Positions 8,684 to 17,010 of a DNA stretch of 64,000 nucleotides are shown one piece after another. The translations under genes were made by a program, and so were the position numbers. Position 1 is the first letter of the stretch, and each line of letters opens with the position of its first letter. Under the pieces are notes generated by a model. The model made no database searches. It was given only the letters and a program-made list of their open reading frames with translations, and was not told the DNA's origin. The DNA is from CAWJMN01 sp963844055 (GTDB lineage: Bacteria > Planctomycetota > Planctomycetia > Pirellulales > Pirellulaceae): contig CAWJMN010000001.1 in assembly GCA_963844055.1 (NCBI GenBank), positions 3,348,001 to 3,412,000 on the forward strand. Reading direction: 5' to 3'.

Positions 8684-8986
8684 GAAACCCACTCACCCCA
8701 AAAAACGACGGCGACTTCGAAAAATACAAAGGCCTTCGCCGAAGACAAGGTGCGAAGGACCTTCAAAAGTATCCCCGGTAACCCCGGTCTGGCACAAGGG
8801 GCGAACGTCGCCCAGCAATCAGCCAGCCACGACCGCGCAAAAAGCGCGAAAGATGCCCACCGGCCGAAGAAGAAGTAGTTCTACGGCCGGGGAAAACGAT
8901 TGGCCCAAGAGTTCAGGCGATAGAGAGAAAACCGGCCGCAGGGGAGAAGTCCTGCGGCCGATGGAAAGCCTGATGGCAAAGGCCAA
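8684..8986. other. Structured intergenic region
   Basis: No gene. Two GC-rich palindromes are present: CCGGCCG (8860-8866) / CGGCCGG (8884-8890), and the stronger CGGCCGCAGG / CCTGCGGCCG listed separately as a terminator. The rest is presumably the leader of the aminotransferase gene. Confidence 0.6.
8926..8960 (-). terminator. Terminator of the OB-fold gene
   Basis: A perfect 10-bp stem, CGGCCGCAGG (8933-8942) with CCTGCGGCCG (8951-8960) and an 8-nt loop, followed on the minus strand by GTTTTCTCTC. It lies 26 bp after the stop of the gene at 8987. Confidence 0.75.
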
Positions 8987-9439
8987 CTATTTGAAATCCT
9001 TCTCAGGATGGACAGTCATAAGCTGGCTCTCTTTGATCACCATCTTGTAGTGGCGATGGTTGTCGTAAACGGTTTGCCAGCTGCTGTGCTTGATGGTGCC
9101 ACGGATCGTGACATCCGCTGGCAGCTTGAGGTTGGCCAGTACAGCCCGGTCTTCCTTGCGGAATTCAAAGTCGATGTGCAGGCGAACGAAGTTTTCGCTC
9201 GAATGGTCTGGAACAAATTGCAGCACATAGTCACCAGTCTCGGTCCGGTTGATTCGGGTCGCCGTCCCGCGGATCTCCATCGACTTGGTAGCCAGCTGAT
9301 CGTCAACAGCCGCCTCATTGGTGGTGACCGTTTTCAAAAGGCTATCCGCTGTCACGCTAATCATGGCCGGCTTTGCGGCGACCGGATCTGCCCCTGCCAT
9401 AACACTTGCCAATACCAGACCGATTGCAAACCCGCTCAT
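8987..9439 (-). CDS. Secreted OB-fold (tRNA_anti-like) protein
   Basis: 150 residues from the ATG at 9439, which has a GGGAG ribosome site 8 bp upstream; the ATG at 9454 lacks one. A signal peptide (FAIGLVLASVMAGADPVAAK) is followed by helix SADSLLKTVTTNEAAVDDQL and a five-strand OB-like barrel: EIRGTATRI, DYVLQFVPD, FVRLHIDFEF, LPADVTIRGTI, YKMVIKESQL. This layout, an LLKxxxxNExxAdxxY-type helix leading into GxV...G strands, is that of the extracytoplasmic tRNA_anti-like family, whose role is unknown and is not tRNA binding as far as is known. Monocistronic, with its own terminator. Confidence 0.75.
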   Translation of the reverse strand: MSGFAIGLVLASVMAGADPVAAKPAMISVTADSLLKTVTTNEAAVDDQLATKSMEIRGTATRINRTETGDYVLQFVPDHSSENFVRLHIDFEFRKEDRAVLANLKLPADVTIRGTIKHSSWQTVYDNHRHYKMVIKESQLMTVHPEKDFK

Positions 9440-9555
9440 GATGCTCACTCCCATGGATTGTTAAAATACGCAATATACGCATTTTAGGTACAAACCCACC
9501 GAGCGTCAACTTTTTTAAATCGGCAATTAGACCAACCTGAAAAAGGGGGCTAATA

Positions 9556-9633
9556 GGAGGCATCCGGACGGGACTGGGCCTCAGAGTCGTTTTGGACGGC
9601 CGGACGGCTGAGCCGACCTCCTAGGATGCCTCC
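9556..9633. repeat. Inverted repeat with internal hairpin
   Basis: GGAGGCATCC (9556-9565) is the exact reverse complement of GGATGCCTCC (9624-9633). The 58-bp interior contains another small palindrome, CGGCTGAGCCG, and repeated GGACGG words. It may fold into a cruciform or RNA structure, or be a copy of a dispersed repeat; no second copy was seen in the window. Confidence 0.5.
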
Positions 9634-9697
9634 CAGGGAACCAAGCCGCTTCCCCCAGCCACTTTGCTTGGGCCAAGCCAGGCCCAAAAAAAGAAAA

Positions 9698-9730
9698 AAC
9701 CACTCAAAAGAACTTTCTCTTGAGTGGTTT
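9698..9730 (-). terminator. Terminator after the DUF11 lipoprotein gene
   Basis: AAACCACTCAA...TTGAGTGGTTT forms an 11-bp stem. On the minus strand it is followed by TTTTTTCTTTTTTT, a strong U-tract; the plus strand side also has a short T-run, so it could work in both directions. Confidence 0.85.
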
Positions 9731-9796
9731 AATTCGTTTTATGCTTGGCGCCCTGGGCCGTCGGTCCAAAGCGGCTTAGTTGCTAGTGCGGTCCGC

Positions 9797-11134
9797 TTAT
9801 CGTACGCGGCACTTGAAGCGAATGATTCCCCCTTCGCCAACCTTGAGTGGGTTTTCAACTTCCCAGCGGAGGATGAGCGATTCGCTGTCGCTGGTGTCGG
9901 TCTTGAACTCGGCACCGACGCTGCATTGCTGCGAGCCTTCGACATATTCCAGACGAGTTACCAAGTGATCGATGATCGTCACGTTGCCAATCGTCTGATC
10001 GCCGACATTATCAAACCGCAGGGTGAAGTCGACCTCGTCTCCGACTTGAGCTTCGCTGGTGCTGGCGACCTTCACAATCCTCAAGCGAGGCTTGCCCAGC
10101 AGGTCGTATACATGCAGCTCTTCAGGACGGCTGGTTCCCTTGGCTTCGACTAGCATCTGGCCATCGATAACCACTTGAACCGCTTGATTGGATTGCCAAG
10201 TGTTGGCAGCCAAAGCTTGCTTCGCTAGGCGAGCCTTCTCACCCGCTTCATAGACACCGAACTTGATCGTGCGGAAATCTTCGTAAGGCAAGAAGCCTTG
10301 CGTTGCTTGAGCAAGCGGTTGTGTCCGCTCTAAGCCGATCCCCTTGATCCGTTCACGAAAGGCGATGGCTGGATCAAGTCCAACATCGGTCTTGGGCTGC
10401 AAGGGCTGGACGGCCGTGGTGGCAACGCGTGTATCATTATGCAGGTTGAGCTTCGTAGGCTTCTCAACGCCGCGAACCATGTCTTGACCTTCATAGAGGA
10501 CCGGATTGGTCACCTTGCGAACGGATGCAAAACGTGGAGCATAAATCGGAACACAGTTGGCCGGCGTCGTTTCCGTACGGCCATCGAGTGTGTCATAGTG
10601 AGCAATCGTATCTTGCGGATCGAGACCGACGACGGTCAGGTCGTGACGGGCACGAGCATCGCCGTTGCGGTCGCATCCATTCCATAGGTATTCATCTTGA
10701 GGCCAAGGACGAGCAAGTCCATCGGGAGCCCAAGGCTCTTGGGGATCGGTATCCAACGTCGTATCGGAAAAGCGGAACTTTTGATTCCCCTGGCATCCTG
10801 CACAAGGGCAACCGCCACCACGGTGACCGCCGCGCTGTGGCTGGCAGTCTTGGCAACCTTCGTCGCTGCAATGGGCATGACGTGGTGCAACCGAGGGCCG
10901 CATCGCAGATGGCGGAGGCCCGCCGTATCCTACGGGCAAACCCGGATAGAACTTAGAAGGCTTGCTGGCAGGCGATTTCTCTTGGGCATCGACAACTACT
11001 GCAGCAGGCTCCGTCGTTGCAGACACCTTTGTAGGTGCCAGCTTTCCCGAGGTTCCAAGCGTTTGGCACGAGCAAAAGCCCACAGCGCCCATGGCAACCA
11101 GCACGAGAAACTTTGCGGAATGGATTAGTCGCAT
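9797..11134 (-). CDS. DUF11-domain envelope lipoprotein with Cys/His-rich region
   Basis: 445 residues. The N-terminus has a signal peptide with a lipobox-like GAVGFCSC (Cys21), so it is probably lipid-anchored. Residues 86-114 are Cys/His-rich (HAHCSDEGCQDCQPQRGG, GGGCPCAGC), suggestive of metal binding or disulfides. The C-terminal third (about 350-445) has the DUF11/conserved repeat pattern: EAQVGDEVDFTLRFDNVGD, IGNVTIIDHL, LEYVEGS and LRWEVENPLKVGEGG, an Ig-like surface domain. The middle (KVTNPVLYEGQDMV, IAFRERIKGIGLER) is conserved in planctomycetal relatives by my recollection but has no assigned function. First listed of three consecutive minus-strand envelope genes; likely structural role in the proteinaceous cell wall, inferred only. 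Confidence 0.82.
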   Translation of the reverse strand: MRLIHSAKFLVLVAMGAVGFCSCQTLGTSGKLAPTKVSATTEPAAVVVDAQEKSPASKPSKFYPGLPVGYGGPPPSAMRPSVAPRHAHCSDEGCQDCQPQRGGHRGGGCPCAGCQGNQKFRFSDTTLDTDPQEPWAPDGLARPWPQDEYLWNGCDRNGDARARHDLTVVGLDPQDTIAHYDTLDGRTETTPANCVPIYAPRFASVRKVTNPVLYEGQDMVRGVEKPTKLNLHNDTRVATTAVQPLQPKTDVGLDPAIAFRERIKGIGLERTQPLAQATQGFLPYEDFRTIKFGVYEAGEKARLAKQALAANTWQSNQAVQVVIDGQMLVEAKGTSRPEELHVYDLLGKPRLRIVKVASTSEAQVGDEVDFTLRFDNVGDQTIGNVTIIDHLVTRLEYVEGSQQCSVGAEFKTDTSDSESLILRWEVENPLKVGEGGIIRFKCRVR

Positions 11135-11196
11135 ATATCGCCTTCAAGCCGTAATCGTTTGGGCTGAATTGTCTTCGTCAGTGACCGGAAGCTGGC

Positions 11197-12033
11197 CTAG
11201 CGTGTCTGGGTTTCCAGCGGAATCCGAGGAATGTTGCGAGTCGCTGCGCGGCGCTGGCCGGCGGGTGCTTCCAGCGGTTTTTCAAGTCCTTGGTTTCGCT
11301 TCACATTGTCGCCCGGCATCTCCAAAATCTGAGCAGGAGGGGAGGCATACAAAAATTGCTCATCGGAACCATCAGCCGAAGGAATGCGAGAGCCCATTCG
11401 CAAAATGGCCATCGGGCGTCCTAGCTGATCGGCAGTTTGCATCAGATCTTGATGAGGAGCGACTTCGTAATAACGCTGACGTGGCAGTTGATCCTTTACA
11501 GGAACCGCATCTTGTGGATTTTCTAGATAGATAACCCGCTGAACGTAGTTGCCTTTGGCGGCCAGCTTCAGCTCTTCTTCGGTCAGCTCGACAGGGATCG
11601 GGAACCGAGCCGCTTGGCCCGGTGGTGGATACAAGCGATCGACCACTTCAATGGTTGGGAAGACTTCCGCACCGGGCTCGCCTGGGATATTGCTAACCTT
11701 GAGGCGATAGACGTTGCCAATCAACATGCCGGCGAGAACACCATTCTTGCCGCCAGGAACAAACCCTTCGCCGGTTGCCAATTCCACCTTCGAGCCTTCA
11801 GGCGCGGTGACTTGGACGGGCTGGAAGTATCCACGAAGCGGCCCGCCACGTTCTAGTTGGCGTTGACCGATTTCACCAGGAGGAAGTGTTCCTTGATGAA
11901 GGTAATGAACAGGTGGCTGAGCCTGTGCCAATGAGTTTGTCACTGACAGGAATAATGAGAGGATCAGTAATGACGTCAGCCGAATACGTAGCGACCGTCT
12001 GCGCTCAACCGCTGGAGGATGAATTTGGGTCAT
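11197..12033 (-). CDS. Secreted envelope protein, paralogue of the next gene upstream
   Basis: 278 residues from the ATG at 12033, which has AGGGG nine bases upstream; a longer start at 12075 is possible. A basic N-terminus and hydrophobic segment (LTSLLILSLFLSVTNSLAQA) give a signal peptide. The mature part has VQVTAPEGSKVELATGEGF, GNVYRLKVSNIPGEPGAEVFPTIEVVD split by a proline-rich stretch, then FPIPVELTEEELKLAAKGN and YVQRVIYLENPQDA. The same block order occurs in the protein at 12246-13340 (YRLKITSIEGREGDELYPT, IPVQFTAEDFDQVLSGNFV, KVIYLPDPE), so the two are diverged paralogues. No catalytic motif. Probably a surface-layer or adhesive protein made with its neighbours. Confidence 0.8.
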   Translation of the reverse strand: MTQIHPPAVERRRSLRIRLTSLLILSLFLSVTNSLAQAQPPVHYLHQGTLPPGEIGQRQLERGGPLRGYFQPVQVTAPEGSKVELATGEGFVPGGKNGVLAGMLIGNVYRLKVSNIPGEPGAEVFPTIEVVDRLYPPPGQAARFPIPVELTEEELKLAAKGNYVQRVIYLENPQDAVPVKDQLPRQRYYEVAPHQDLMQTADQLGRPMAILRMGSRIPSADGSDEQFLYASPPAQILEMPGDNVKRNQGLEKPLEAPAGQRRAATRNIPRIPLETQTR

Positions 12034-12245
12034 CGAAGAAACCCCTGGGGAGCGAGAGGTAAGTGTCTTGTGCATTTCCGATTACAGTTCGGAAGTTCAA
12101 TTCGTGCGATCGGCTTCGTGGTTTGAAACCGAAGCCAGGCCTTCCGAGACTTCTCTCAAGAAGCAACGCGGAAGGCCCTGGTTTTCGAGGGTAGCGAGCC
12201 CAGATGGCGTCGCTACTTGCTTAGGACAATCGGAACCAAGCCCGG
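12034..12245. repeat. Intercistronic hairpin between envelope paralogues
   Basis: GGCCTTCCG (12138-12146) pairs with CGGAAGGCC (12169-12177), and the 22-nt interior holds CTTCT/AGAAG around CTCA. There is no U-tract on either side, so a processing or stability element in a common transcript is more likely than a terminator. Confidence 0.5.
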
Positions 12246-13340
12246 TTATTCACCTGGACCGGGAATGTACTCGTGACGATCCCCGTGAGGCTGGTTCGTT
12301 GGCATCGTTGGATGGATGCTTTGTTCACGAATGAAGACCTTGCTAACTGGCTTTGGATAGCTGTAGCCTGGCTCATGCTTGACGTGAATCTTGAACTTCT
12401 CGGTTGGTTCTGGGATATGCATCTTCGTATGGTTTACGATCGAGTGCTTCTTCAGACCTGCTGGAACTCCTAGTGGAATGTGAGGAGGGCCAGGCAGACC
12501 AATCGGCGTACCCGAAATTGGCATACCGTATTGCGGAGCCGTTACGCCCGCCACATAGTTCGGTGGAAGCGAAGGAGGCAAGTTGCCGTAACCGCCACCT
12601 GGTGGGCAATAGCCACCATCAGGCCCCATCATCATGCCGCCAGGTCCCATCATCCCGCCGCCGAAGGCTTCGTTGCCGCCAGCGAGTTCGATGTTCTTAT
12701 TACCAAGGCGAATGACGGCGAGGATTGCACCACGACGATCAGCCTCGATGATTGGATCAACACCTGGATCAAGCTTCGTGCTCACCAGGGTTTCTACACC
12801 AGCCAAAGCGAGTTCTTGGAACTCGGGGTCTGGCAGATAGATAACCTTCGTCACGAAGTTACCGGAGAGGACTTGGTCGAAGTCTTCGGCCGTAAACTGT
12901 ACTGGAATTGCATTGTGAGCAAGGAAGGCCTCGCTGCGAGGAGTCGCAGGAGCGATTTCGAGAGTTGGATAAAGCTCATCCCCCTCACGACCTTCAATGC
13001 TAGTGATCTTCAAGCGGTAAATACCGTCTTGAGCAAAGTTCTGGCGTCCAGGAACGACAAGTGGAGCAGAGTCAAATTGACCGCTGCCGCTGGTGTCCCA
13101 GCGAACTTGCATAGCTTCTGGCTTCGCAAACAAAACTTGAGCCGTTGGGACGTTCATCGGAACGCCATAAACGGCGGCTGGTGCTGGCGGTGGCAACACG
13201 CCAGGTCCAGGCCCACCAACGCCCGGGCCAGGTTCCATCAGCTGTTGTGCTGGAGGAAGGTTGTGCGCCTTGGGGAACGCACACCCCAGTGCCGTACCTG
13301 CCACGGCGAGTGACATAATCCAAAGCGACAAACGAATCTT
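12246..13340 (-). CDS. Gly/Met/Pro-rich envelope lipoprotein, paralogue of 11197-12033
   Basis: 364 residues from the ATG at 13340, chosen because it gives a clean lipoprotein signal (LWIMSLAVAGTALGC, Cys21); the longer frame upstream to 13415 has no signal character. The N-terminal mature part is proline/glycine-rich, followed by the block shared with the neighbouring paralogue: YRLKITSIEGREGDELYPT, LEIAPATPRSEAFLAHNAIP, VQFTAEDFDQVLSGNFVTKV, IYLPDPE and a VSTKLDPGVDPIIEADRRGA segment. The last third is low-complexity (GGGMMGPGGMMMGPDGG, LPPSLPPNY) with a charged His/Lys tail. Likely an abundant surface or matrix protein; function unknown. Confidence 0.8.
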   Translation of the reverse strand, partial: KIRLSLWIMSLAVAGTALGCAFPKAHNLPPAQQLMEPGPGVGGPGPGVLPPPAPAAVYGVPMNVPTAQVLFAKPEAMQVRWDTSGSGQFDSAPLVVPGRQNFAQDGIYRLKITSIEGREGDELYPTLEIAPATPRSEAFLAHNAIPVQFTAEDFDQVLSGNFVTKVIYLPDPEFQELALAGVETLVSTKLDPGVDPIIEADRRGAILAVIRLGNKNIELAGGNEAFGGGMMGPGGMMMGPDGGYCPPGGGYGNLPPSLPPNYVAGVTAPQYGMPISGTPIGLPGPPHIPLGVPAGLKKHSIVNHTKMHIPEPTEKFKIHVKHEPGYSYPKPVSKVFIREQSIHPTMPTNQPHGDRHEYIPGPGE

Positions 13341-13788
13341 CATACCATTCCCCCCTGACAAAGGCCCAGCCATCCACCCCGTGACAACGTCGTCCAGGTA
13401 GACAATCCAGACCAAAAGTTCCCCTGTGTTTCCAATCCTTAAAGGCCGAAGGCTTGCTGAGCAGTCGTTACAAGTTCTGGGTCGTAACGAAGGCTGCTTT
13501 ACCTACTGACCGCCGGTTCCCATCTGAAGCTTGCGAGAAACGCTGAATGACGTGGACCCTAGGGCCCTCTATCGCCTATCATGCCTGCAGATTTGCCAGC
13601 GTATGAATTGGCTCTAGTACCCAATTCAATTGCCGTTTTGTTCTGCTGTGCTATTCCCCGCTGGGGATCGCTTCAGCCGAGCCAATTGCAAGTTCACTCT
13701 TTGGAACTGCCGCCCAACTGTAGTACCCCGTAGGTATTGTTCGGCGCGTCTGGGAGAGAATCTTTGGCAAAACCGTCACAACCATACT
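13341..13788. other. Gene-free region between divergent genes
   Basis: About 450 bp hold the divergent promoters of the envelope lipoprotein (leftward) and the secreted protein at 13789 (rightward). No convincing ORF, hairpin or repeat was found. Confidence 0.55.
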
Positions 13789-14797
13789 ATGAAGCACAAC
13801 TTGCCTAGCCTGCTGATCGGGATCAGCCTGTTCCTTGCAGGCCTCGTTGCCCTGCGCTACGGCGATATCAGCAAGCTTGCTCAGCAGCAGTGATGCCGTC
13901 ATTTCCTCCCCAAGCACTGGCGCTGCTGCCACCCCAAGTAGCGTGACGGCGGCCTCCGGTGACGGCCAAGCGATGGTGCAACAAGCTTCGGAGGCGCTGC
14001 AGCAGCTTCCTTCGCTCGAAGTGAAACTTCGCTACAAAACAATCGTGCTCGATCAAGAAGTTTTAGGGACCGGCCAGTATTGGCAGCTGGGGCAGGGGCC
14101 CGAAAAGCTCATGCGGATGGATTTGAAGATCGCTTCCACAGGTAGCGACATCTTCCAGCAAGAGATTTGCACGCAGCATCACTTTTGGACGCGCAAGCTG
14201 TTGCCTCAGGAAAAGAAGGCCCTTCTCGAGCGGGTTGATTTGCTCCGATTTCGAACTGCCATTACGCGTGTGAGCCAGCAGGACTCCGGGGTTAGGGATC
14301 GCGCCTGGATGCTTTTGGGGGGAATGCCCCGAATCCTAGGCCAACTAGAGCAGAGCCATCTTTTTGCCGCTCCTAAGGTGGTTCAGGTTCGTGGTGGAAG
14401 CCTGTGGCAACTGCGAGGCCGCCTTCGACCCGAATGGGTCTCGATGCTGGGGAATGGTCAGCCACAGGTCCAAGATGATCTGGGAGAACAAGTCCCGCTT
14501 GAGGTCGACGTCTACCTGGGGAAAGAAACTTCGGGGCCTAACCTCTTTCCGTATCGAATTGACTACTTCCGCTATGCACCTGCCAGCAAGCAGATCAAAA
14601 AGCTCTTTCAGGAAGCAACACCGGCCGCCTATACCTCGAGCCAGGGTGAGCCGCTGGCCCTGCTAATGTCGCTGGAATTTTTGCAACCACAGCAGGATGC
14701 CGACCTCGATCCCCGATTCTTCGATTTTGATCCGGGCGATGCCGAGTACGACGACGGCACCCAGTCTTGCCTGGCACGGCTGGGATTGTCTCGCTAG
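13789..14797 (+). CDS. Secreted protein of unknown function, reading frame broken by a suspected +1 frameshift
   Basis: The ATG at 13789 opens a signal-anchor segment (LPSLLIGISLFLAGLVAL) that stops at 13893 in frame 1. The rest of the protein (from about 13880 to 14797) lies one base away, in frame 2, and has only a TTG at 13835 as a start, which would give an unsuited N-terminus. Joining the frames within the CAGCAGCAG run near 13880-13892 gives about 335 residues: signal, Ser/Thr/Ala-rich linker, then a soluble domain (MVQQASEALQQLPSLEVKLR, QVLGTGQYWQLGQGPEKLM, SLWQLRGRLRPEWV, FPYRIDYFRYA). The last part resembles extracytoplasmic LolA-like carriers only loosely. Either a real frameshift or an assembly error. 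Confidence 0.6.
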
Positions 14798-14928
14798 GAA
14801 CTGGCTTCTTGGGCTGGCCTTGATTTGCCTGGCACGGCTCCCTCTTGCGACAGCAGCGGTCGAGGGTCATCATTCACAATCTACGGATAGAACGTCTGAG
14901 TTACTGCATATTCACCGAGGAGTTCATC

Positions 14929-16983
14929 ATGCGAAGAGTCTCTATTTTTGGCGCCGCACTTATCGCGTGCGCATCTGCTGGGTTTGCGTGGGGAGAAACT
15001 CCCAAGGCCATCGTAAGTGGCTTGGTCAATCCTGAATCCGTTTGCTATGGCCCCGAAGGGCTCGTCTATGTGACGGAAATTGGAGAGATGGACAAGGATG
15101 GCGACGGCAAGGTCACCGTCATCAAAGAGGGAAAAGCGGAGCCGTTTGCAACCGGCCTGGACGACCCCAAGGGGATCGTCTTTTTCAAAGATGCTTTGTA
15201 TGTGACCGATAAAAAGCAAGTAAAGAAGATCGCGGCCGACGGCAAGGTGAGCGTTTACGCCGACGCGAGCGCGTTTCCAAAGCCACCGCTATTCTTAAAC
15301 GACATTGCAGTCGATGTCCTCAATGGGATCTTCCTTGTCAGCGATTCAGGCGACCTGAAGGGGAACGGAGGCGCAGCGTATCGAATCGACGACCGGCTCA
15401 GCAAGATCGAAACGGTCGTGAGCACCGAAACCATTCCCGCTTTGCAAACGCCTAATGGCATTGTGTTTGATGGAGCCTCTCACTTCATCTTGGCCGACAT
15501 GGCCCAAGGGGTTCTGTATCGCGTGAAGATCGCGGACAAATCGGCAGAGAAGATCGCCGAAGGGATGCCAGGGGCGGACGGCCTTGTCTGGGACAACTTT
15601 GGCCGTTTCTTTGTCACCTCGTGGACGACTGGAAAGAGCTACGGAATTGCTCGACCTGGACAAAAGCCAATCCTGATTGGTGAAGGGCTTGTGACGGCGG
15701 CTGACTGCTGCCTGGATTCCACCGGCCAGAACCTGTTGATTCCGGACATGAAGGCGGGCACGCTAACCACGCTCTCGACCAAGATCGCTGGCTGGGAAGT
15801 GGATGAAACGCCAATGTCGCTTTCTCTGGAAGTGGCATTCCCGCATTTGAAGTGGACCGGTTGGGATGATGGCTCCGACAGCGGCAAGCCAATCGCACTT
15901 CGGCCGATCGTCCTCACTCACGCTGGCGATGGCTCTAACCGCGTCTTTGTGGCACTTCAGCAGGGGACGATTCACTCGTTTGAAAACAGTGATGATGCCA
16001 AGCAGACCAAAGTCTTTCTCGACATCACAAAAAAGGTTCGCTACCAAGACGACCAAAATGAAGAGGGCCTTTTGGGAGTAGCCTTTCACCCGAAGTTCAA
16101 GACGAACGGCCAAGTCTTCGTCTTCTACACCGTCAAGGGAGACAGCTATACCAACGTCGTTTCACGCTTCCGCCTGAAGACCGATGACCCAACCGCACTT
16201 GACCCTTCCTCGGAAGAAGAGCTGATGCGTTTTGAGCACTTCTTCTGGAACCACGACGGCGGAACCATCGCCTTTGGGCCGGATGGTTACCTGTACATTG
16301 TGCTAGGAGACGGCGGCAAGGGTGGAGATCCTAAAGAGAATGGACAGAACCTCAAGACTCACCTAGGGAAGGTCCTCCGGATCGATATTGATAAGAAGTC
16401 CAAGGGAAAACCTTACGGCATACCTACCGACAATCCATTCGTCAAGAATCCAGAAGCTGCTCCAGAAATCTGGGCGTATGGTCTGCGCAACGTGTGGCGG
16501 ATGGCCTTTGATCGTAAGACAGGCCACTTGTGGGGCGCTGACGTTGGCCAAGACCTCTATGAAGAGATCAACATTTTCAAAGCTGGCGGCAACTATGGCT
16601 GGAATATGCGTGAAGGCTTGCATCCCTTTGGCGTGAAGGGCATTGACCAGAATGCCAAAATGGTAGAACCGATTTGGGAATACCATCACAACCTTGGCAA
16701 GTCGATCACGGGGGGCGTGGTTTATCGGGGAACTAAGGTACCTGAACTGCAAGGTGCTTATCTCTATGGCGACTACATTACGCAGCGTCTGTGGGCATTA
16801 CGCTACGATGAGAAGCTTGGCCGGGTTGTCGCCAACCATCCACTGGAAGATGCCGCCCTACAAGTCATGACCTATGGCGAAGACGAAAAGGGAGAGGTCT
16901 ATCTTTTGGCGACAAGCCTAACGGGACAAGGCATTCACCGGGTTGCTAAGGTTTCCAAGAAGGCGTCAGAACCAGCAAAGTAG
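14929..16983 (+). CDS. Secreted double beta-propeller, SMP-30-like plus glucose/sorbosone dehydrogenase-like
   Basis: 684 residues from the ATG at 14929, chosen because it gives the signal peptide VSIFGAALIACASAGFAWGE. Residues about 25-310 form an SMP-30/NHL-type propeller (NPESVCYGPEGLVYVTEIG, NDIAVDVLNGIFLVSDSG, TPNGIVFDGASHFILAD, PGADGLVWDNFGRFFVTSW). Residues about 340-680 are a PQQ-dependent glucose/sorbosone dehydrogenase-like propeller: EEGLLGVAFHPKF, HDGGTIAFGPDGYLYIVLGD, GYGLRNVWRMAFD-like AYGLRNVWRMAFD, GADVGQDLYEEIN, GGNYGWNMREG, TGGVVYRG and YGDYITQRLWAL. GSDH enzymes oxidise aldoses or aldehydes in the periplasm with PQQ; the exact substrate is not visible. The SMP-30-like half may shape substrate access. 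Confidence 0.9.
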   Translation: MRRVSIFGAALIACASAGFAWGETPKAIVSGLVNPESVCYGPEGLVYVTEIGEMDKDGDGKVTVIKEGKAEPFATGLDDPKGIVFFKDALYVTDKKQVKKIAADGKVSVYADASAFPKPPLFLNDIAVDVLNGIFLVSDSGDLKGNGGAAYRIDDRLSKIETVVSTETIPALQTPNGIVFDGASHFILADMAQGVLYRVKIADKSAEKIAEGMPGADGLVWDNFGRFFVTSWTTGKSYGIARPGQKPILIGEGLVTAADCCLDSTGQNLLIPDMKAGTLTTLSTKIAGWEVDETPMSLSLEVAFPHLKWTGWDDGSDSGKPIALRPIVLTHAGDGSNRVFVALQQGTIHSFENSDDAKQTKVFLDITKKVRYQDDQNEEGLLGVAFHPKFKTNGQVFVFYTVKGDSYTNVVSRFRLKTDDPTALDPSSEEELMRFEHFFWNHDGGTIAFGPDGYLYIVLGDGGKGGDPKENGQNLKTHLGKVLRIDIDKKSKGKPYGIPTDNPFVKNPEAAPEIWAYGLRNVWRMAFDRKTGHLWGADVGQDLYEEINIFKAGGNYGWNMREGLHPFGVKGIDQNAKMVEPIWEYHHNLGKSITGGVVYRGTKVPELQGAYLYGDYITQRLWALRYDEKLGRVVANHPLEDAALQVMTYGEDEKGEVYLLATSLTGQGIHRVAKVSKKASEPAK

Positions 16984-17010
16984 TTTTGTTGCGCTGGCAA
17001 CCGCCTGTTA

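Larger units (their letters stand above)
9455..9796. other. Intergenic region with a long inverted repeat and a terminator
   Basis: No gene. It holds the promoter side of the OB-fold gene, an inverted repeat element at 9556-9633, and the terminator at 9698-9730 for the envelope gene that stops at 9797. Confidence 0.6.
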
